Source: Opitutaceae bacterium
GTDB taxonomy: Bacteria; Verrucomicrobiota; Verrucomicrobiia; Opitutales; Opitutaceae
Direction of reading: 5' to 3'
Assembly: GCA_041395105.1 (NCBI GenBank)
Contig: JAWLBB010000001.1
Span: 124,001 to 188,000 of the forward strand
DNA length: 64,000 bases
Position 1 is the first letter of the stretch; the number at the start of each line of letters is the position of its first letter. Below are positions 34,880 to 43,746 of this stretch, piece after piece. The translations under genes and the position numbers were made by a program. The notes beneath the pieces are model-generated. The model ran no database searches. It was given only the letters and a program-made list of their open reading frames with translations, and was not told the DNA's origin.

Positions 34880-37800
34880 ATGACACGCAGGACGCTCGAT
34901 TCCCGCCTGGTTCTTGTGGCTGCTCTTCTGGTGTTCCTCCCGGAAGCGACGGCGCAGGTCATGGACAATCCCGTCGCCATCCCAGTGACTGTGCACGCCC
35001 AGTTCACCAGCAGTTCCTCTCAGACCCTCACCCTCACCTGGTATGGAGAAACTTCACTGCAGAGCGGCGACGGATCGGACGATGTCACTTGGAGCAGCAA
35101 CGGCTCTGGGACCACCCAGACCGACCCGCAGAAAATCGACGTGCGCCCGGGCAAAACCTATGACTTGAGGTTGTCTGGCAGCGCAAGCATCACCGGCTAC
35201 ACTGTTGAATTGGCGGGTCCTCCCGGTTATGACTTTTTCATCTCCGAGATCTCCAATTCCGATCCCATTAACCGCCCTTTGGTTTCGTCCGGAGCGACCT
35301 TGGATGACCTCAATGAGGACTTTGATGACTACAAGATCATGGTGCAGCCCTCGGGCTATGCCGGTGATCTGATCCCGTTTGCCCAGTCGACTTCTTGGAC
35401 GACTGACAAGCTGGTTTGGAAAGTCGGCATGGGGCAGCTGAAGAATGGCTCCGCCGCAGGCGCCATCTCGATTGGCGCCGAGGAGTTTGCTTCAATCAAT
35501 TTCCAGCCCTCCGATCTCTACTACTCCGCCCCGTCCACCGAGGTCTCGGTCGTCTTTTCAGGCGGCGTGCTGCGCCAGGTCAATGCGCCTCAGGGGTTGG
35601 CCGACATCGTGACGGTCAATTCGACGACCTACGAGATCCGCTACTATTCCTGGAAAGATGTGGGACCCTTCAGCGGTGGCATCTACACTCTCGTCGGGTC
35701 GCCCAACGCGGTGGCCACCTACCGTATTTACAAGGCCGCGACCAACAATATCGAAATCAAGAAGTCAGTCGATTCAGACTACTGGATCACACGGTTGAAC
35801 TGGGTTTACCTCCTGGATTCCTGGGAGATGCACGACTGGACAAAGAACGCCACTCCCACCGGCAACGCGATGCGCAAGGTCATCACGACCAACTCCACGG
35901 CCGGCAGCACCAAGACCACGGTTGTCTCCGAATACGGACGAAATCTTAATGCAGGTGGCGATTACAGTTTTTCCGGTTATCAATCCACACCGTCACGTCG
36001 CACACGCAAGACCTACACCAACTATGCCTGGGGTTGGGAGTTGACCAGGCTCGAGGAAGGTTGGGACGGGACAAGCTCGGCGCTGCGGACCACCGACTTC
36101 GAATATTACACGAGCATTTATGACGGACTGGGCCACTACCGCCAACTCAAGAAGGTGGTTTTTCCGGACGGTGGCTACAAGCGTATGGTGTACGAGGATA
36201 CCTTTGAGAGGATCGGACTGGTCAAGGAGATCTATGAGCCGTTTGAGGATGCCAATGAGGGAAAGAAGACGGTCTATGTCTATGGTCCGGACTTCTCGGG
36301 AGATCGGATGCTTCCGACCTCGATCATCACCCGGGTCAAAGACAGCGGTGGCGACTACCAGAAAGTGGGTGAGCGTTCGATCGCCTACAACACCTCCGCC
36401 ATCACCAGAAATGGCGAACCAGTCCGCCAGGAAACGATCACCGATTACGCCTCTTCCTCACTGACCGAAGTTACCGTAAGGCAAGTCTACCAGGAAGACG
36501 CGTCCGATGCCTACCTGCGGGGGCAGCCTTATTCGATCAGGAATCCGGACGGCACCCAGGTCTCGTTCGCCTACTACACGACGGCGATCTATGAGTACTA
36601 TGAGGGCGCCTATGTCTGGCGGACCTACTACGTGAAGGACTCGGTGCTGGGCAACAGTTCCAGCCCGTCTGGTGAGACCAGCAGTGCGCTCTCTTCATTG
36701 AATGGCGAAACGATCGAGGCGATTTATGTGATCGAGAAGAAATCGACCCAAAGCGGATCCTGGTTTGATGTCGGTGGGGTAGAGGCAGCCAACCGCCTTA
36801 GCCTCAATACCACCGGCACAAGCTTCGAACTGGCCTCGGCCAGCAGCTATGGCTATGACAATGCGGGACGCCCGACCGTGAAGAAGGTGCTCACCTACGC
36901 CAATGGAGCGCTGCAGGCTACCAATACGGTGTATGAGGCCACCTACGTATCCGGTGAGTTGTTCACCGAAACGGACGAGGTGGGCAATCTCAAATCCTAT
37001 TGGTTTGACCGGCAAGGTCGGGTGGAGGAGATCAAGACCGAAGGCTATTCCCTGGACTCGGGAGCGGGCACGCCCGAGGTGGACGATGTCTGGAATAGCT
37101 TCCGATTCGACGGTGCGAACCAGCGGATACGGGCCGAACGCGGTGACAGCGGCGGCTCGGAAGCGGTGGTCAGTTCCTGGACCTATGATGTGGCTGGTCG
37201 CCTGACGTCAAAAACCCTGGACTGCTGCCGCACGGTCAGTTTCCAGTATCCGGCCGCCGATCAGATCAAGACGATCAACCCGGACGGCGGTTACAAACTC
37301 GAAGACTTTTTCAGGGACGGGTCACTCGACAGTGTCACCGGCGATGCCCAGCCTCCCCGGTATGTCCGAAGCCGCTTCGCGGCCAACCAGATCGAAGCCT
37401 GGACTGCCCTGAAAAGTTTCACGGTGGGTACCTATGAAGATGGCTGGCGCATCGAACGCTTCGATTGGCTGGGCCGCGCCGTTGAGGTCGAAGAGCCGCT
37501 GTGGAACGCCAGCGGTGGGCACCCATCTCGCCTCACCAATATTGAGTATGCGAATGGGCGCCAGAAGCGCACCTACCAAGAGTATGAAATTTGGGAGGAG
37601 GAGAATGAAGAATACGTTCTGAGCTCATCGGGCTACCCGGCTCTCTTCGAATACGACGGTCTGGGCAGGCTCAAGCGCACTGCCCTGGACGCGAACAATA
37701 ACCAGGCCATCGATCTTGCCACCGACAAGCAGATCGCCGAATCAAGGATTGATTTCGTAGAGGATGCCAGCGGCTACTGGTGGCAATCCACGCGTAACTA

Positions 37801-40800
37801 TGCTTACCCGACCGCGTCCAGCTCCACCGCTGAACCGGTCAAGGAGGAGAGGATCAGGCTGGCACCCGACGCCAACTCGCTGGGACGGATGATGTCGATT
37901 GATCTGCTGGGCGACGAAGATACGGGCTCCAATGGTCGACCCAGGGCCACGAGCATCCTGGCGGTTGATCGCACCAAAGCGCTGGTGACCGAGACCACCT
38001 CGTTCGATCCTTACCCCACAGGAGATCGGGTGCGCGTCTTCAAAGCCGGGCTATTGGTCAAGGACACCGATCCGGCCGGAACCAAGGTCGAGATCGACTA
38101 CGACAACCTGCGCCGCCGCTACAGCACGACCGAACGCGGTTCGGTCAAGACGCTGCTGACCTACGAAAGCGGCAGCATGGACCGCGTGCGCTACATCACC
38201 CGGGACTACGGAGCGGGTACCCTGACCGTCCGGGAGAATGTCTACAACTCAACCACCGGGCGCCTCGACCGCCACATCCGCCGAAACAAGGTTTACGGTA
38301 CGGAGCGATCTGAGAACACCTATTACACCTATACCAAGCAAGGACGGGTCGATTACCAGTACGGCGACGGCGCCTTCCCGGTTGACTACGTCTACAATGC
38401 CTACGGTCAATTGGTTGAACTGCACCAATACCGCAACACCTCGGGCACGAACAAGACCACGGTCAAGATGCTCTACGACGATGAAAGCGGCCTGCTCAAG
38501 GAGAAGCGCCACTACTCGACCTCGAGCGCCTACAAAGCAACGAAGTACGAATACAACGATCAGGACAAGGTGAGCAAGCGCATCTGGGCGCGCTCCAGCG
38601 GCGGGACGCTAAAGACCACCTACTGGTATGACACTACCGAACGCCACCTGGTGAAGGAGGACTACTCGGACACCACCCCGGACGTGACCTACACCTACGA
38701 CCGGATGGGACGGGTTGAAACGGTAATCGATGCCGCGGGAACGCGCAAGTTTCTGCGCGACAGTACCTACGGCAACCTGATCACCCTGGAGGAGGATCTT
38801 GACATCTCGGGCTCGGGCAAGTTTGGTAACCTCACTGTGCGCTACCCCACCGAAGACGGCTCAGGCACCACCGTCAAGGCCCGGCCCAAGGGTGTCGAGT
38901 TGGGCACGGGCACCGGTGGCTCGTTCTCTGCCTATCAGAGGCAGCACTACGGCTATGAAACGACCGGCGGACGCATTTCCCATGTCGGGACCTGGACCTC
39001 GCAATACAACTGGTACCGCCAGTACGATTACACCTATCACACCGACAGCAACCTGATGAAGGATACGACCTACAGTATCCACTACAAACGTTCAACCGAG
39101 TACGAGTCATGGCGAAACAACCGCTCCCGCCAAAAGACGGAGTTTCTCCAAGGCAGCACGCTTACCGTCAAATCCGACTTTACCGTGCCAGTCTTCACCT
39201 GGCAGGATCAGATCGAGAAGTGGCGATTGAACGGAACTGCGGCGACCGATGAGTTGACCGATCACTACGGCTGGTCAAATACGGCCGATGTCAAGCAGAA
39301 GTACGACCTGAAGGGCCAGGTCATTGAGCGCGACTATGATTGGATCGGAAGCAGCGCGGAAGACACCTACACTTGGGATTCTGCGGGCAATCCGACCAGT
39401 TTCGACGGGAAGGGCTATTCGGCCAATGGCCTCAACCAGATCGAACCCACCGGGGGAGGCTCAAGCGATTTCGTCTACGACGACGACGGCAACCTGACCG
39501 GTGATCTCGAGTGGACCTACACCTATGATGCGCAAAACCGGTTGACCAGGATGGTCTCCAAGTCGGGCAACGCGGTCCATCCCAAGCGCCTGGAGTTTGA
39601 CTACGACTACCTGCACCGACGCATCGAAAAGCGCGTCTACAACGCCACCAGTGGCGGCACCCTGACCTGGCAGCGCCGCTTCGTCTACGACGGCAGCAAC
39701 GTCATTGCTGAAGTCGACGCCAGCCAGAACATGGTGCGCTCGTTCCACTGGGGTCTGGACCGCGCCTCAAGTCTGACTGCGACCGGCGGCCTGGAAGCCC
39801 TCTTGCTGATCACCCGTTGGGACGGCCAACATGCCTACTGGCCGGCCTATGACCTGCAAAGCAACGTGGTCGGGCTGATTAATCGTTCCCAGGCGTTTGA
39901 GGCCGCCTACCAATACGACAGCTTCGGAGCGGCCACCAAAGTCGGATCCCTGGCCTACAACCACGCCAACCCCTTCCGCTTCGCCACCAAATACACTGAT
40001 GACGAAAGTGGGTTGGTGTATTTCGGGCACCGCTACTACAACCCGAAAACAGGGCGATTCATCAACCGGGATCCCATCGAGGAAATGGGTGGCTTCAACC
40101 TCTACCGATATACCAACAACGATGCCATCAATCGGTGGGATTACCTAGGATTGAATCCGACACTAGAGCCCATCAATAAGGTTCCAATAGCTCTTGACGA
40201 ATTTGTCGTAAACAGTAGCGATTCACCGCCCGTCAATTCCTCGCCCTACCAGCTGGGCGTGATCGGTGAGCCCGGTATCTCCGACTTCGATGATCTGTAT
40301 CGCGCCGCAAATGGGGACCCTGCGGGTTTTGTTCCAAACAACGAGAAGGACCAAAAGGATCAGTGGTCGAAAGAGGACTGTGCGAAATTGAAGTCTGATA
40401 TTAGTCGGATGAACTCCGAACTCGGACAGCTACTCCAGAACAACGGCGGCCAAAGTTTCCTAACCAGTAACCGCGAAGCGTATGTAAACACTCAGATGTA
40501 TGGTTCGCCGAATGGAATGACTGCGAGCGACGTTGTCTCTCTCGCGAGCGATTCGCTTACAATATCAGGTGCGGCAATTATGCCAACGAGGTTCAAAGGT
40601 GGTGGCCAAGTTGTCGGAGTTGTGTCGCACGTAACTAACTACGGTTTGGCGGGATACCACTACCAGGAAGGCAATTATGGCATGGCACTAGCCCATGGCG
40701 TCGCTGGAGTTACTGACTACTTGAGTATCCTTTCGAACGAAGTTAAGCCGCTACAGGTGCCGATGGCTGTTATCGACGTTGGTAAGGCTGGCATTGCAAC

Positions 40801-40957
40801 AGCTTCCATTGCTGGTGGACAGTACTACCGCAACAAGATGGATAATATCAATCGAGAGGGTATCGGAAGCTACTTCGACGCGATGCAGGGCTCAGAAACC
40901 CGCCGTCGCGCAGCGATATCAGAAAGCCAAAAAACGTACAATGAGAACTGCAAGTAA
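34880..40957 (+). CDS. Very large secreted RHS-repeat protein, candidate polymorphic toxin
   Basis: 2025 residues with a signal peptide (RLVLVAALLVFLPEATAQ). Residues about 30-380 are a beta-rich leader; then YD/RHS repeats run to about 1680 (for example YDNAGRPT, YDGLGRLKR, YTYDRMGRVET). The RHS core end is at about 1680-1760 and includes YDSFG, YFGHRYYNPKTGRFINRDP, GGFNLYRYTNNDAIN and WDYLGL, the boundary where self-cleavage occurs in known RHS toxins. After it a unique tip of about 265 residues with many small and hydrophobic segments (VVGVVSHVTNYGLAGYHY) and lower GC. No PAAR domain or VgrG partner is present; export would be by the signal peptide. The tip activity is unknown. Confidence 0.88.
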   Translation: MTRRTLDSRLVLVAALLVFLPEATAQVMDNPVAIPVTVHAQFTSSSSQTLTLTWYGETSLQSGDGSDDVTWSSNGSGTTQTDPQKIDVRPGKTYDLRLSGSASITGYTVELAGPPGYDFFISEISNSDPINRPLVSSGATLDDLNEDFDDYKIMVQPSGYAGDLIPFAQSTSWTTDKLVWKVGMGQLKNGSAAGAISIGAEEFASINFQPSDLYYSAPSTEVSVVFSGGVLRQVNAPQGLADIVTVNSTTYEIRYYSWKDVGPFSGGIYTLVGSPNAVATYRIYKAATNNIEIKKSVDSDYWITRLNWVYLLDSWEMHDWTKNATPTGNAMRKVITTNSTAGSTKTTVVSEYGRNLNAGGDYSFSGYQSTPSRRTRKTYTNYAWGWELTRLEEGWDGTSSALRTTDFEYYTSIYDGLGHYRQLKKVVFPDGGYKRMVYEDTFERIGLVKEIYEPFEDANEGKKTVYVYGPDFSGDRMLPTSIITRVKDSGGDYQKVGERSIAYNTSAITRNGEPVRQETITDYASSSLTEVTVRQVYQEDASDAYLRGQPYSIRNPDGTQVSFAYYTTAIYEYYEGAYVWRTYYVKDSVLGNSSSPSGETSSALSSLNGETIEAIYVIEKKSTQSGSWFDVGGVEAANRLSLNTTGTSFELASASSYGYDNAGRPTVKKVLTYANGALQATNTVYEATYVSGELFTETDEVGNLKSYWFDRQGRVEEIKTEGYSLDSGAGTPEVDDVWNSFRFDGANQRIRAERGDSGGSEAVVSSWTYDVAGRLTSKTLDCCRTVSFQYPAADQIKTINPDGGYKLEDFFRDGSLDSVTGDAQPPRYVRSRFAANQIEAWTALKSFTVGTYEDGWRIERFDWLGRAVEVEEPLWNASGGHPSRLTNIEYANGRQKRTYQEYEIWEEENEEYVLSSSGYPALFEYDGLGRLKRTALDANNNQAIDLATDKQIAESRIDFVEDASGYWWQSTRNYAYPTASSSTAEPVKEERIRLAPDANSLGRMMSIDLLGDEDTGSNGRPRATSILAVDRTKALVTETTSFDPYPTGDRVRVFKAGLLVKDTDPAGTKVEIDYDNLRRRYSTTERGSVKTLLTYESGSMDRVRYITRDYGAGTLTVRENVYNSTTGRLDRHIRRNKVYGTERSENTYYTYTKQGRVDYQYGDGAFPVDYVYNAYGQLVELHQYRNTSGTNKTTVKMLYDDESGLLKEKRHYSTSSAYKATKYEYNDQDKVSKRIWARSSGGTLKTTYWYDTTERHLVKEDYSDTTPDVTYTYDRMGRVETVIDAAGTRKFLRDSTYGNLITLEEDLDISGSGKFGNLTVRYPTEDGSGTTVKARPKGVELGTGTGGSFSAYQRQHYGYETTGGRISHVGTWTSQYNWYRQYDYTYHTDSNLMKDTTYSIHYKRSTEYESWRNNRSRQKTEFLQGSTLTVKSDFTVPVFTWQDQIEKWRLNGTAATDELTDHYGWSNTADVKQKYDLKGQVIERDYDWIGSSAEDTYTWDSAGNPTSFDGKGYSANGLNQIEPTGGGSSDFVYDDDGNLTGDLEWTYTYDAQNRLTRMVSKSGNAVHPKRLEFDYDYLHRRIEKRVYNATSGGTLTWQRRFVYDGSNVIAEVDASQNMVRSFHWGLDRASSLTATGGLEALLLITRWDGQHAYWPAYDLQSNVVGLINRSQAFEAAYQYDSFGAATKVGSLAYNHANPFRFATKYTDDESGLVYFGHRYYNPKTGRFINRDPIEEMGGFNLYRYTNNDAINRWDYLGLNPTLEPINKVPIALDEFVVNSSDSPPVNSSPYQLGVIGEPGISDFDDLYRAANGDPAGFVPNNEKDQKDQWSKEDCAKLKSDISRMNSELGQLLQNNGGQSFLTSNREAYVNTQMYGSPNGMTASDVVSLASDSLTISGAAIMPTRFKGGGQVVGVVSHVTNYGLAGYHYQEGNYGMALAHGVAGVTDYLSILSNEVKPLQVPMAVIDVGKAGIATASIAGGQYYRNKMDNINREGIGSYFDAMQGSETRRRAAISESQKTYNENCK

Positions 40958-41174
40958 ATGGGGGTTCGCAGCGTGCGTTTTCTTGAGGGTCTGCTCTGTT
41001 GTGATATTGGCCTTCACCGCAAGATCTCTGGTTTTAGATATAAGAATTTTTATGCATTCGAATAGTATATCGATTCATTTTGTTGAGACGGTTTTGGCAC
41101 TGATTATTGGCATAGCACTCTACGTTTCAGCACCATCTTTCGCGAAGAGAATCGATGGAATGATAAAGGATTGA
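40941..41174 (+). CDS. Small two-helix membrane protein, candidate RHS immunity protein
   Basis: 77 residues. The ATG at 40941 lies inside the last codons of the RHS gene (17-base overlap, other frame). Two hydrophobic helices are visible (AACVFLRVCSVVILAFTA and VETVLALIIGIALYVSA) around a short loop, with a basic/polar C-terminus (AKRIDGMIKD). The low-GC codon use matches the RHS tip and differs from the surroundings. A tiny gene overlapping the 3' end of a polymorphic toxin is the usual place for the immunity gene; a membrane immunity protein would fit a membrane-acting tip. Identity is inferred. Confidence 0.6.
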   Translation: MRTASKWGFAACVFLRVCSVVILAFTARSLVLDIRIFMHSNSISIHFVETVLALIIGIALYVSAPSFAKRIDGMIKD

Positions 41175-41729
41175 TCCAACATCTGGATACGCTCAACTTG
41201 CGTTCAACTCCTGCAATGCGGCACCAGCTCACCCGCTGCCGCGTGCTCGGGGCTGAAGCCCTCCCGCCAGCAAAATGCTGTCAGGCCTGTTGCTGTCTGC
41301 GCTCGGCACAGCCGCCCAACTTGGTCGGCTTCCACGCCTCTCTAGATAATTAGTGCCCCACCCGTCAGGGCAGCAGCACCCAGCCCGCCAGCCGTTCCGC
41401 CTGTCACGCTGGCTGCTCGCTTCCCTTCCTCCCCGGGACCCGCCCCGCGAGCTTTCGTCACTTCGTGCCGACACGGGGCACCCGATCCCTGTCCTCCCAC
41501 ACACAGTGTGGGGGCTCCGAGGCGCAGGCCGTATGTCGTGGCCGGTGCCTGGAACGCTCGCCAGCCCCGGCCGTCGATTCGCGTCTCCACCTACGCCGCC
41601 AAACTAGGCCGCGCGCGGCCGTCGAACAAGTGCCGGCGCTTCACGGCGGAGCCGCGAATCGCCAGCTCGGCGGCTGCGGCGTCCAGCCAATGGCCCCGCC
41701 ACACGGCCCACGCCTCTACGCCCTTACGG
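41175..41729. other. GC-rich gene-free stretch between RHS locus and IS element
   Basis: About 555 bases. Open frames occur on both strands because GC is high, but none has a start with protein-like composition. A hairpin CCCACAC-ACA-GTGTGGG is at 41496-41512. The composition (Pro/Arg/Ala-rich in every frame) differs sharply from the AT-richer RHS tip just before it, so this is probably debris of earlier insertions or a non-coding cassette. No integron-type recombination site or tRNA was recognised. Confidence 0.4.
41724..41729. repeat. Left target-site duplication of the IS element
   Basis: TTACGG at 41724-41729 is repeated exactly at 43061-43066, immediately outside both inverted-repeat ends. 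Confidence 0.7.
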
Positions 41730-41779
41730 TATGAACCGGAGAGATCGGTAACAGATAGTCCAAAGACATCGGTAACACT
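41730..41779 (+). repeat. Left terminal inverted repeat of IS element
   Basis: Contains ATCGGTAACA twice in near-identical form (41744-41753 and 41768-41777), spaced 24 bases apart, possibly two transposase binding sites. Confidence 0.75.
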
Positions 41780-41793
41780 CCGAAAAGGGCGTT

Positions 41794-43017
41794 ATGCCCT
41801 GGAAAGAAGTAGAACCGATGGACGAGAAACTGAAGTTTGTGACCCTGGCTCGGACGGGTCGCTTTACGCTGAGCGAGTTGTGCCGGGACCATGGCATCAG
41901 TCGCAAGACCGGGCACAAGTATCTGGCGCGTTACGCCGAGTCGGGTGCGACTGGGCTGCAGGAGCACAGTCGGCGTCCGAAGAGTTCGCCTGCCTCGACC
42001 GACGCGGCGGTGGAGGCGTTGATTGTGAAGGAGAGGCGAGGGCATCCGAGCTGGGGTCCGAAGAAGCTGTGGGTGATCCTGCAACGCGATCACGGCATCG
42101 AACAACCGCCGGCGCGCAGCACGATTGGGTTGATCCTCAAGCGGCATGGGTTGAGCCAACCGCGCGGCCGTGCGCCCGGGCTTTACCGGGTCGCCTGCGA
42201 GCATCTTACCGAGCCGACCCGGCCCAATGAGGTGTGGACGGTGGACTTCAAGGGATGGTTCCTGTGCGGTGACCGGCAGCGGTGTGATCCGCTTACCGTG
42301 TGCGATCGGTTCAGCCGCTACGTGATCGCCTGCCATGCCTGTCCCAACCAGCAGTATGCCCGCACCCGGCGCGTCTTCGCCCAAATGCAGCGCTACCACG
42401 GTCTGCCCGATATCATCCGGGTGGACAATGGCGCGCCGTTCGCCTCGGTGGCTTGGGGAGGGCTCTCGCGTTTGAGCGTGTGGTGGATTGAACACGGCAT
42501 CGAGGTGGAGTTCTCACCCCGTCCAGCCCTCAGGAAAACGGCTCGCACGAGCGCATGCATCGCGATCTGAAGGCCGAGGCAACTCGTCCGCCTTCGGCCA
42601 ATCTGAGCGCCCAACAGAAACGCTTCCAGCGCTGGCGATACGAATACAACCATATCCGTCCACACGAGGCACTGGACATGCTCACACCCGCCGATGTCTA
42701 CCGCCCCAGCGCCCGACGCCTGGGTGAAAAGGTCAAAATCACCTATCCGCACGACTACGTCGTGAAGACGGTCAGACTCCGGCCATATCAGCCATGAAGG
42801 GCACGCCTATTACCTGGGCGATATCTTTGCCGGCTGCCGCGTCGGGTTGTTTATCAACGAAGAAGAAGTGATACAACTGCACTACGCGAACCTTCATCTG
42901 GGCAACCTCACCCTCAACGATGGGGCGGATCCATTCCGGCCTGCGGCCTACATTACCCGCCCCATCGAAAACCCTCGACTCCCCAAATCCAAGAAGAGAA
43001 CAACAAGGAAAGTGTAA
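41794..43017 (+). pseudogene. IS481-type transposase, disrupted by two compensating frameshifts
   Basis: Reading starts in one frame with a helix-turn-helix (FTLSELCRDHGISRKTGHKY) and the rve core: first Asp in WTVDFKGWF and second Asp in RVDNGAPF. Near base 42525 the homology moves to another frame (PQENGSHERMHRDLKAEATRP, which holds the catalytic Glu), and near 42777 it returns to the original frame (GHAYYLGDIFAGCRVG) and ends at the TAA at 43015. In the original frame a stop appears at 42568. A one-base loss in the run CACCCC near 42525 and a compensating change near 42777 explain this. About 407 codons if repaired, normal for the family. Either a decayed copy or two sequencing errors. Confidence 0.85.
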
Positions 43018-43060
43018 CCTATGTCCTTGGACGATGTGTTACCGATGTCCGTGTCGCACA
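43011..43060 (-). repeat. Right terminal inverted repeat of IS element
   Basis: Reverse complement of the left end with about 37 of 50 matches. Its inner edge overlaps the transposase stop codon at 43015-43017. Confidence 0.75.
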
Positions 43061-43066
43061 TTACGG
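43061..43066. repeat. Right target-site duplication of the IS element
   Basis: TTACGG, identical to 41724-41729. Confidence 0.7.
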
Positions 43067-43473
43067 ACTGAAGGGGGATCCTATAGGGTCAGCCCTAACT
43101 TTTTGCTGTCCACCCGAGCGAACTCTTCTTTTGGCCTCGATCGTGTACGGGAACCAAGTCTCCGATCTGTGGCGGGTCTAGATGTCCAGGGGGTCCAAGT
43201 TTCCTTGATTCTGTGCAGCCTACAAAGCGTTTCCCTTCCCTTCCATGCCCCGGGATGTCTTGTGAGAAATCCAAAACCGGACTTGCCGTCCCCGTTTTGA
43301 CCCTACTTCATGACCCCACCTTCGAACGTCCGGCTCCGGAAACGCCGGCGGAGCAGGGATCGGCCCTGGCGTCGTGGTGCTTCCTTCGACCGTTTGCTGA
43401 TGGTGCTCGGCTGCACGGTATTGATGGGATCCGGGTGATCTCGAACTCGATGCTCAACCGGCACCCCCCTGCC
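43067..43473. other. Intergenic region without a supported gene
   Basis: About 400 bases between the IS element and the toxin-antitoxin control region. No frame shows protein-like composition. Codon pattern is lost relative to both flanks, so it may be remnant DNA of older mobile elements. Confidence 0.4.
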
Positions 43474-43496
43474 CCGGTTCGAACCGGTGTCGACAC
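43474..43496. promoter_or_regulatory. Two palindromes upstream of the toxin-antitoxin pair
   Basis: CCGGTTCGAACCGG (43474-43487) and GTGTCGACAC (43487-43496) are both perfect palindromes, adjoining each other and ending 40 bases before the antitoxin start. Ribbon-helix-helix antitoxins typically bind such repeats to repress their own operon. Confidence 0.5.
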
Positions 43497-43502
43497 GACC
43501 GA

Positions 43503-43530
43503 TTGACAAACCATCCAATTCTGCTACCTT
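43503..43530 (+). promoter_or_regulatory. Sigma-70-like promoter of the toxin-antitoxin pair
   Basis: TTGACA (43503-43508) and TACCTT (43525-43530) with a 16-base spacer. Transcription would be expected to start about 7 bases after the -10 box, at the A of the antitoxin ATG (43537), which also lacks a Shine-Dalgarno sequence. This suggests a leaderless mRNA. Confidence 0.5.
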
Positions 43531-43536
43531 CATGTT

Positions 43537-43746
43537 ATGAAATCCCATATCAGTGCTACTCTGGACAGAAAACTCCTCGAAGACCTGAATCGTTTCGGGA
43601 AGCAGGAACGTCGCTCCCGGAGCCAGATCATCGAAATGGCGCTGGATGAGTTCTTGCGAAAGCGAAGCGCCGCAGACGACGCGATCGTCACCTCCGGTGG
43701 GCGCTTTGAGGGCGATTTCAGCAGGGAGGACACGTATGCGCGTTGA
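43537..43746 (+). CDS. Ribbon-helix-helix antitoxin
   Basis: 69 residues. The N-terminal strand and helices (HISATLDRKLLEDLNRFGKQE, then RRSRSQIIEMALDEFLRK) are a CopG/VapB-type ribbon-helix-helix DNA-binding domain. The tail (GGRFEGDFSREDTYAR) is probably the toxin-binding extension. It overlaps the PIN toxin start by 11 bases. It should neutralise the toxin and autoregulate the operon through the upstream palindromes. Confidence 0.85.
   Translation: MKSHISATLDRKLLEDLNRFGKQERRSRSQIIEMALDEFLRKRSAADDAIVTSGGRFEGDFSREDTYAR

Larger units (their letters stand above)
41730..43060 (+). mobile_element. IS481-type insertion sequence
   Basis: A 1331-bp element. Its ends are imperfect inverted repeats of 50 bases: the left end (41730-41779) and the reverse complement of the right end (43011-43060) agree at about 37 of 50 positions, with blocks ATCGGTAACA, GTCCAA and GACAT in common. 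It is flanked by 6-bp direct repeats TTACGG. It carries a single transposase frame, disrupted as described for that gene. Length, single gene and DDE signature fit the IS481 family. The duplicated target still being intact suggests insertion was fairly recent. Confidence 0.85.

Noticed and set aside
41229..41744. Several short frames on both strands, and a possible integron cassette
   Set aside because: No recombination-site core, no protein-like composition; frames exist only because GC is high.
43474..43487. GGTTCGAACC resembling a tRNA T-loop
   Set aside because: The stem next to the loop mispairs at the second position on both strands and no anticodon or acceptor arm fits; it is better explained as a palindrome.
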